Assembly (NCBI GenBank): GCA_003649445.1
Contig: QMRV01000071.1
Span: 1 to 9,025 of the forward strand
Origin: Thermoprotei archaeon
GTDB lineage: Archaea > Thermoproteota > Thermoprotei > Thermofilales > B15-G2
Direction of reading: 5' to 3'
DNA: 9,025 nt
Shown here: positions 6,265 to 9,025 of the stretch, one piece after another
Position numbering within the stretch: the stretch's first letter is position 1
How the letters are laid out: each line of letters begins with the position of its first letter
Position numbers and translations under genes: made by a program
The notes under the pieces: generated by a model
Seen by the model: the letters and a program-made list of their open reading frames with translations, nothing else
Databases searched by the model: none
Told to the model about the DNA's origin: nothing

Positions 6265-6998
6265 ATTTTTAGGCTATAAAATTTAATTGTATTATCTAAA
6301 ACCTTTTCCGCAACTTCCTCTATACTTATGTTCTTTACTTTAGCTAGTCCTTTTAGCGAGATAAGTGTGTCTGCTGGTTCAGCTATCTTTCCTCTGTAGT
6401 TTACAGGAGAGTCGCTTTCAACAAGAATACGGTCTAGCGGAAATTTTTCTACTGCTGCTATGTGCTTCCGCTGGTATTCTATTGCTGGTGTGACTGATAT
6501 ATAGTATCCCTTTTTCTCTATTTCAGTGAGTAAGTCTAGGGGTCCACTGTACCAGTGAAAGACTGCCTTTTGAACGCCTTCTTCTACTATGACTTCGAAT
6601 GCTTTGCGCCAGGCGTCTCTAGCGTGTATTATCAATGGTTTATCTAGCTCTATAGCTAGTTTTGCTACCTCTCTGAAAGCCTTAATTTGAAGCTCTTTGC
6701 TTGTTTTAATTTTGAAATCTAAGCCTACTTCACCTATAGCGACTATTTTATCGGCTTCACTTCTTATCTGCTCTAAAACCTTTGAATAGTTTTCATCGAG
6801 TTCCCAGGGATGAAGTCCTAGTGCTGGATAAACATAGTTTTTATACTTCTCCCAGATTTCGAGAACTTGAATATTTGATGAGTAATCTGAACCTACTGCG
6901 ACAACTGCTATTACTCCAGCAGCTTGGGCTCTTTTTAAGACTTCTTCGAGATTATCTATTTCCTCTAAGTGTGCATGCGCATCAATGACTTTTACCAC
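6261..6998 (-). CDS. TatD-family metal-dependent hydrolase
   Basis: This 245-aa protein is a complete TatD-type amidohydrolase-fold enzyme, a family acting mainly as metal-dependent 3'-5' DNases. All expected metal ligands are visible: Asp6, His8 and His10 in DAHAH, Glu90 in GEVGLDF, His125 in IIHARD, His148 in FHWYSG and Asp196 in ESDSP. GLHPWE (61-66) is also typical. Length is slightly under that of bacterial TatD (about 260). Substrates of archaeal members are mostly unknown; a TatD-like enzyme acts as a D-aminoacyl-tRNA deacylase in cyanobacteria, so nucleic acid or aminoacyl-tRNA work are both open. The GTG start is forced: an in-frame stop lies five codons upstream and the DAHAH motif is only five residues in. 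No Shine-Dalgarno site is seen. It lies 16 nt after the 86-aa gene and overlaps the winged-helix gene by 4 nt. Confidence 0.9.
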   Translation of the reverse strand: MVKVIDAHAHLEEIDNLEEVLKRAQAAGVIAVVAVGSDYSSNIQVLEIWEKYKNYVYPALGLHPWELDENYSKVLEQIRSEADKIVAIGEVGLDFKIKTSKELQIKAFREVAKLAIELDKPLIIHARDAWRKAFEVIVEEGVQKAVFHWYSGPLDLLTEIEKKGYYISVTPAIEYQRKHIAAVEKFPLDRILVESDSPVNYRGKIAEPADTLISLKGLAKVKNISIEEVAEKVLDNTIKFYSLKI

Positions 6999-7014
6999 AA
7001 GTAAGTAGTTTCAT

Positions 7015-7275
7015 TTAAAACATATTACGGTAACTCTTGTTTCGCTTATCTACTACTACGTCGAGGATATCGTATATTTCTCCTCTTCGAACCATTTCTT
7101 CATAAGTCTTCCATATTCTCTTGATAGTTAGATAGGAGCAGTCAAATCCTTCCTCCATTAATACTTCGTAGACTGCTTGCGGAAAATCATGTGGATGAAG
7201 AATAACTTTTCCCAAAGCTTTCTTTATAGCGTTCATGAGATCTTTTCTACTGGGGTACTTTTTCTTTCGGGTCAT
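7015..7275 (-). CDS. Small basic helical protein, 86 aa, function unknown
   Basis: This short protein has a very basic start (MTRKKKYPSRKDL) and then appears all-helical: a helix at about 11-22, a HPHDFPQAVYEVLMEEGF segment (27-44) and a helix IKRIWKTYEEMVRRGEIYD (51-69). The last two helices with the turn FDCSYLT between them could form a helix-turn-helix, so nucleic acid binding is possible. The strongly patterned middle looks like a conserved family; it reminds me of short hypothetical proteins in other Thermoproteota, but I cannot confirm this. A stop codon three codons upstream fixes the ATG, and a TATA box about 26 nt before it implies a leaderless transcript. It is the first gene of the minus-strand cluster, 16 nt before TatD, and is divergent from seryl-tRNA synthetase. 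Confidence 0.75.
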   Translation of the reverse strand: MTRKKKYPSRKDLMNAIKKALGKVILHPHDFPQAVYEVLMEEGFDCSYLTIKRIWKTYEEMVRRGEIYDILDVVVDKRNKSYRNMF

Positions 7276-7295
7276 TTCGCGTCAATCTCAGTCAT

Positions 7296-7310
7296 ACTAT
7301 AAATTTATTA
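7296..7310. promoter_or_regulatory. Shared bidirectional TATA element between the 86-aa gene and serS
   Basis: The sequence ACTATAAATTTATTA is nearly palindromic around TAAATTTA (7300-7307), so it gives a TATA box on each strand. On the minus strand TTTATA is centred about 25 nt before the ATG at 7275, fitting a leaderless start. On the plus strand TTTATTA would place initiation near 7330, a few nucleotides before the serS ATG at 7339. No second candidate box of similar quality exists in the 63-nt gap. Confidence 0.5.
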
Positions 7311-7338
7311 TCCTTTTCTGTAATGAGTACTAGAAAAC

Positions 7339-8712
7339 ATGCCAACTATGTGGTCGATCCTCTACTATCTCCGTAATGATCCCGAGAAACTGAAGTGGAA
7401 TATGAGAATACGTGGCCTAGACGACGGTACTATCGACCGCGCTCTAGAACTAGATACTCTGTGGAGAAAAACTTTAACTGAGCTAAATGAGCTGCGTAGG
7501 GAACATAATAAGATTTCTAGAGAGATAGGTAGACTTAAAGGTGAAGAAAGAGAAAAGAAGCTTGCTGAGGCTAAAAAACTTTTAAAACTTATAGAAGAAA
7601 AAGAAAATAAATTAAAGCAAATCGAATATAAGAGAGAGAAAATCCTCCTCAGTATACCGAATATTGTCCACGAGTCTGTGCCCCAGGGCGAAGATGAAGA
7701 AGACAATGTTCCAATAAAGTTCTGGGGGAAACCTAAAGTTTGGAAAGGCTACCTTGACCGCTTTAAGGAGCAAACTAAAGGATTTAATGTAGAATACGAG
7801 GTTCTCGACTGGAAACCTATTGGCCACGCCGACATGCTTGATGTACTTGGACTAGGCAATACTATGAAAGCAGCCGAAGTAGCTGGTTCAAGGTTCTACT
7901 ACATTTTCGATGATTTAGTGTGGCTCGATATCGCTTTACTACTGTACGCGCTAGACTTCTTGACAAAAAACGGTTTTCGCGTAGTGATACCTCCCTATAT
8001 GCTTAGAAGAAGACCTTATGAAGGAGTAACCGCACTCTCAGACTTCGAAGACGCTATTTACAAAATTGAAGGAGAAGACCTGTATTTAATAGCTACTTCA
8101 GAACATCCTCTTGCAGCGTTACACATGAACGAAATACTTGAAGAAAAAGACTTGCCTTTACTTTACGCCGGCGTAAGCCCCTGCTTTAGAAAAGAAGCTG
8201 GAGCTCACGGTAAAGATACTAAAGGTATCTTTAGAGTACACCAGTTCCATAAAGTCGAACAATTTGTTTTCTGCAAGCCTGAGGAAAGCTGGGAGTGGCA
8301 TGAAAAACTCTTAGAGAACGCAGAAAAACTGTGGCAGGGACTTGGAATACCCTATAGAGTAGTAAATATATGTACGGGGGACTTAGGTGTAGTGGCAGCT
8401 AAGAAATATGATCTTGAAGCCTGGATGCCTGCTCAAGGAAAATACCGCGAAATGGTTTCATGTAGCAACTGTACTGACTGGCAGAGCTATAGACTTAAGA
8501 TAAGGTTTAGGAGAAGAAAAACAGGCGAAAGAGAATACGTGCATACCCTAAATAGTACAGCTATAGCTTCTACAAGAGCAATAACAGCAATACTCGAAAA
8601 CTATCAAGAGCCAGATGGCAGTGTAAAAATACCCAAAGTATTAAGACCCTACTTAGAGCTATTTCCTCAAGCACCTAAAGACATTATTCTACCTCGAAGG
8701 AAAAAGAAATGA
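7339..8712 (+). CDS. serS: Seryl-tRNA synthetase (class II, common type)
   Basis: This 457-aa enzyme charges tRNA(Ser) with serine in the cytoplasm. Residues about 40-105 are a long charged helical hairpin, the coiled-coil arm that grips the long variable arm of tRNA(Ser). The class II core follows: motif 1 around [11 protein letters not shown] (212-222), the serine-binding ATSEH (252-256), motif 2 with [21 protein letters not shown] (283-303), [12 protein letters not shown] (371-382) and motif 3 [19 protein letters not shown] (405-423). This is the type shared by bacteria, eukaryotes and most archaea, not the rare methanogen form. Two in-frame ATGs are possible; family members usually begin close to WSIL, which favours the second (7348), while TATA spacing favours the first. 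Neither has a Shine-Dalgarno site. The gene is divergent from the 86-aa gene and overlaps the next gene by ATGA. No truncation is seen. Confidence 0.95.
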   Translation: MPTMWSILYYLRNDPEKLKWNMRIRGLDDGTIDRALELDTLWRKTLTELNELRREHNKISREIGRLKGEEREKKLAEAKKLLKLIEEKENKLKQIEYKREKILLSIPNIVHESVPQGEDEEDNVPIKFWGKPKVWKGYLDRFKEQTKGFNVEYEVLDWKPIGHADMLDVLGLGNTMKAAEVAGSRFYYIFDDLVWLDIALLLYALDFLTKNGFRVVIPPYMLRRRPYEGVTALSDFEDAIYKIEGEDLYLIATSEHPLAALHMNEILEEKDLPLLYAGVSPCFRKEAGAHGKDTKGIFRVHQFHKVEQFVFCKPEESWEWHEKLLENAEKLWQGLGIPYRVVNICTGDLGVVAAKKYDLEAWMPAQGKYREMVSCSNCTDWQSYRLKIRFRRRKTGEREYVHTLNSTAIASTRAITAILENYQEPDGSVKIPKVLRPYLELFPQAPKDIILPRRKKK

Positions 8713-9025
8713 AAGTAGAGGACTTAATATTATTTGTATCGAGGCTTATTTACTATATTGAGGAAAAGAATACTTCATTTGATAAAGCATTCATATATAC
8801 TAGAAACTACTTTAAGACAAAGAGACCTCTTAAATTATATTTTTATATATCAAAGGACATTGTATCAAAGTATTATTTTTTAAAAATTATTTCAAAGGAA
8901 TTTTTTGGTAGAGAAACTCGAAAAAATATTGTAAAAACATGGCTTATACTCTATGGCGAACAGTACCCGTCTCTTAGAGATGCTTCGTTGAGGCTTAAAC
9001 GCAAAATTGCAAGAAGAGGAAAACA
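8709..9025 (+). CDS. N-terminus of a probable NOL1/NOP2/Sun-type RNA methyltransferase (partial)
   Basis: This reading frame opens with an ATG overlapping the serS stop (ATGA) and stays open for 105 codons to the right edge. GAAGG, 8 nt upstream, is a modest ribosome site. The visible part is all-helical, rich in Lys, Ile, Tyr and Phe, and has no membrane segment. The helix pattern, from [16 protein letters not shown] through [20 protein letters not shown] to [16 protein letters not shown], resembles the NusB-like RNA-binding domain at the start of archaeal m5C RNA methyltransferases. The catalytic domain, with its SAM motifs and Cys residues, would lie beyond the window, so this call is an inference from a weakly conserved domain. 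Co-transcription with serS suits an RNA-related role. It could instead be an unrelated helical protein. Confidence 0.4.
   Translation, partial: MKVEDLILFVSRLIYYIEEKNTSFDKAFIYTRNYFKTKRPLKLYFYISKDIVSKYYFLKIISKEFFGRETRKNIVKTWLILYGEQYPSLRDASLRLKRKIARRGK

Noticed and set aside
7012..7021. TATA-like GTTTTAAATG before TatD on the minus strand
   Set aside because: Its centre is only about 18 nt before the forced GTG start, which would place transcription initiation inside the coding region. It also overlaps the stop of the 86-aa gene.
7365..7827. Minus-strand open frames inside serS
   Set aside because: They are antisense to the coiled-coil and early core of seryl-tRNA synthetase and are Ser/Phe/Leu-rich, typical of a reversed Lys/Glu-rich coding region.
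1..9025. tRNA, rRNA, CRISPR array or insertion sequence
   Set aside because: I saw no cloverleaf, spaced direct repeats, transposase motifs or terminal inverted repeats, and nearly all of the window is accounted for by genes.

Overview
The window looks like a piece of an AT-rich archaeal chromosome, most likely from a thermophilic Thermoproteota (crenarchaeal) lineage. Several signs point that way. Most genes begin with an archaeal TATA-like box about 25-30 nt before a start codon that lacks a leader, or with GGTGA-type Shine-Dalgarno sites. Arginine is mostly AGA/AGG. Gene families include an archaeal-type FUN14 membrane protein, a MOFRL-type glycerate kinase, a class-typical (not methanogen-type) seryl-tRNA synthetase and a GlmU-like protein of the alternative 'PLT..RP' type. 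I cannot name the genus.

Layout. At the left edge (1-60, minus) is the start of a gene for an exported protein, of which only the signal peptide is visible. Upstream of it on the same strand is a GlmU-like sugar nucleotidylyltransferase/acetyltransferase (103-1398). It is divergent from a glycerate 2-kinase (1520-2893, plus), and the gap holds a promoter for each. The kinase ends 1 nt away from the end of a long minus-strand cluster (7275 down to 2895). In transcription order the cluster is: a small basic helical protein of 86 aa, a TatD-family metal hydrolase, a winged-helix protein with an unknown C-terminal domain, a 563-aa AAA-type ATPase with a deviant Walker A and a C-terminal helix-turn-helix, a 247-aa protein apparently built from two related halves, and a FUN14-family membrane protein. 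The three junctions from TatD to the 247-aa protein are 4-nt overlaps (ATGA, ATGA, GTGA), so these genes are probably translationally coupled. On the right, seryl-tRNA synthetase (7339-8712, plus) is divergent from the cluster and seems to share one nearly palindromic TATA element with it. It overlaps by ATGA a gene running off the right edge that resembles the N-terminal domain of archaeal NOL1/NOP2/Sun RNA methyltransferases.

How they fit together. The outer genes are metabolic and translational housekeeping: sugar nucleotide synthesis for glycans, glycerate entry into lower glycolysis, tRNA charging and probably RNA modification. The central winged-helix/ATPase/duplicated-protein unit is the part that is not explained by known pathways. 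Its tight coupling, two helix-turn-helix domains, one unusual P-loop ATPase and a membrane protein at the end suggest an uncharacterised DNA-associated ATPase complex. That function is inference. I see no tRNA or rRNA gene, CRISPR array, transposon or long repeat. There is no gene-free stretch longer than about 120 bases.
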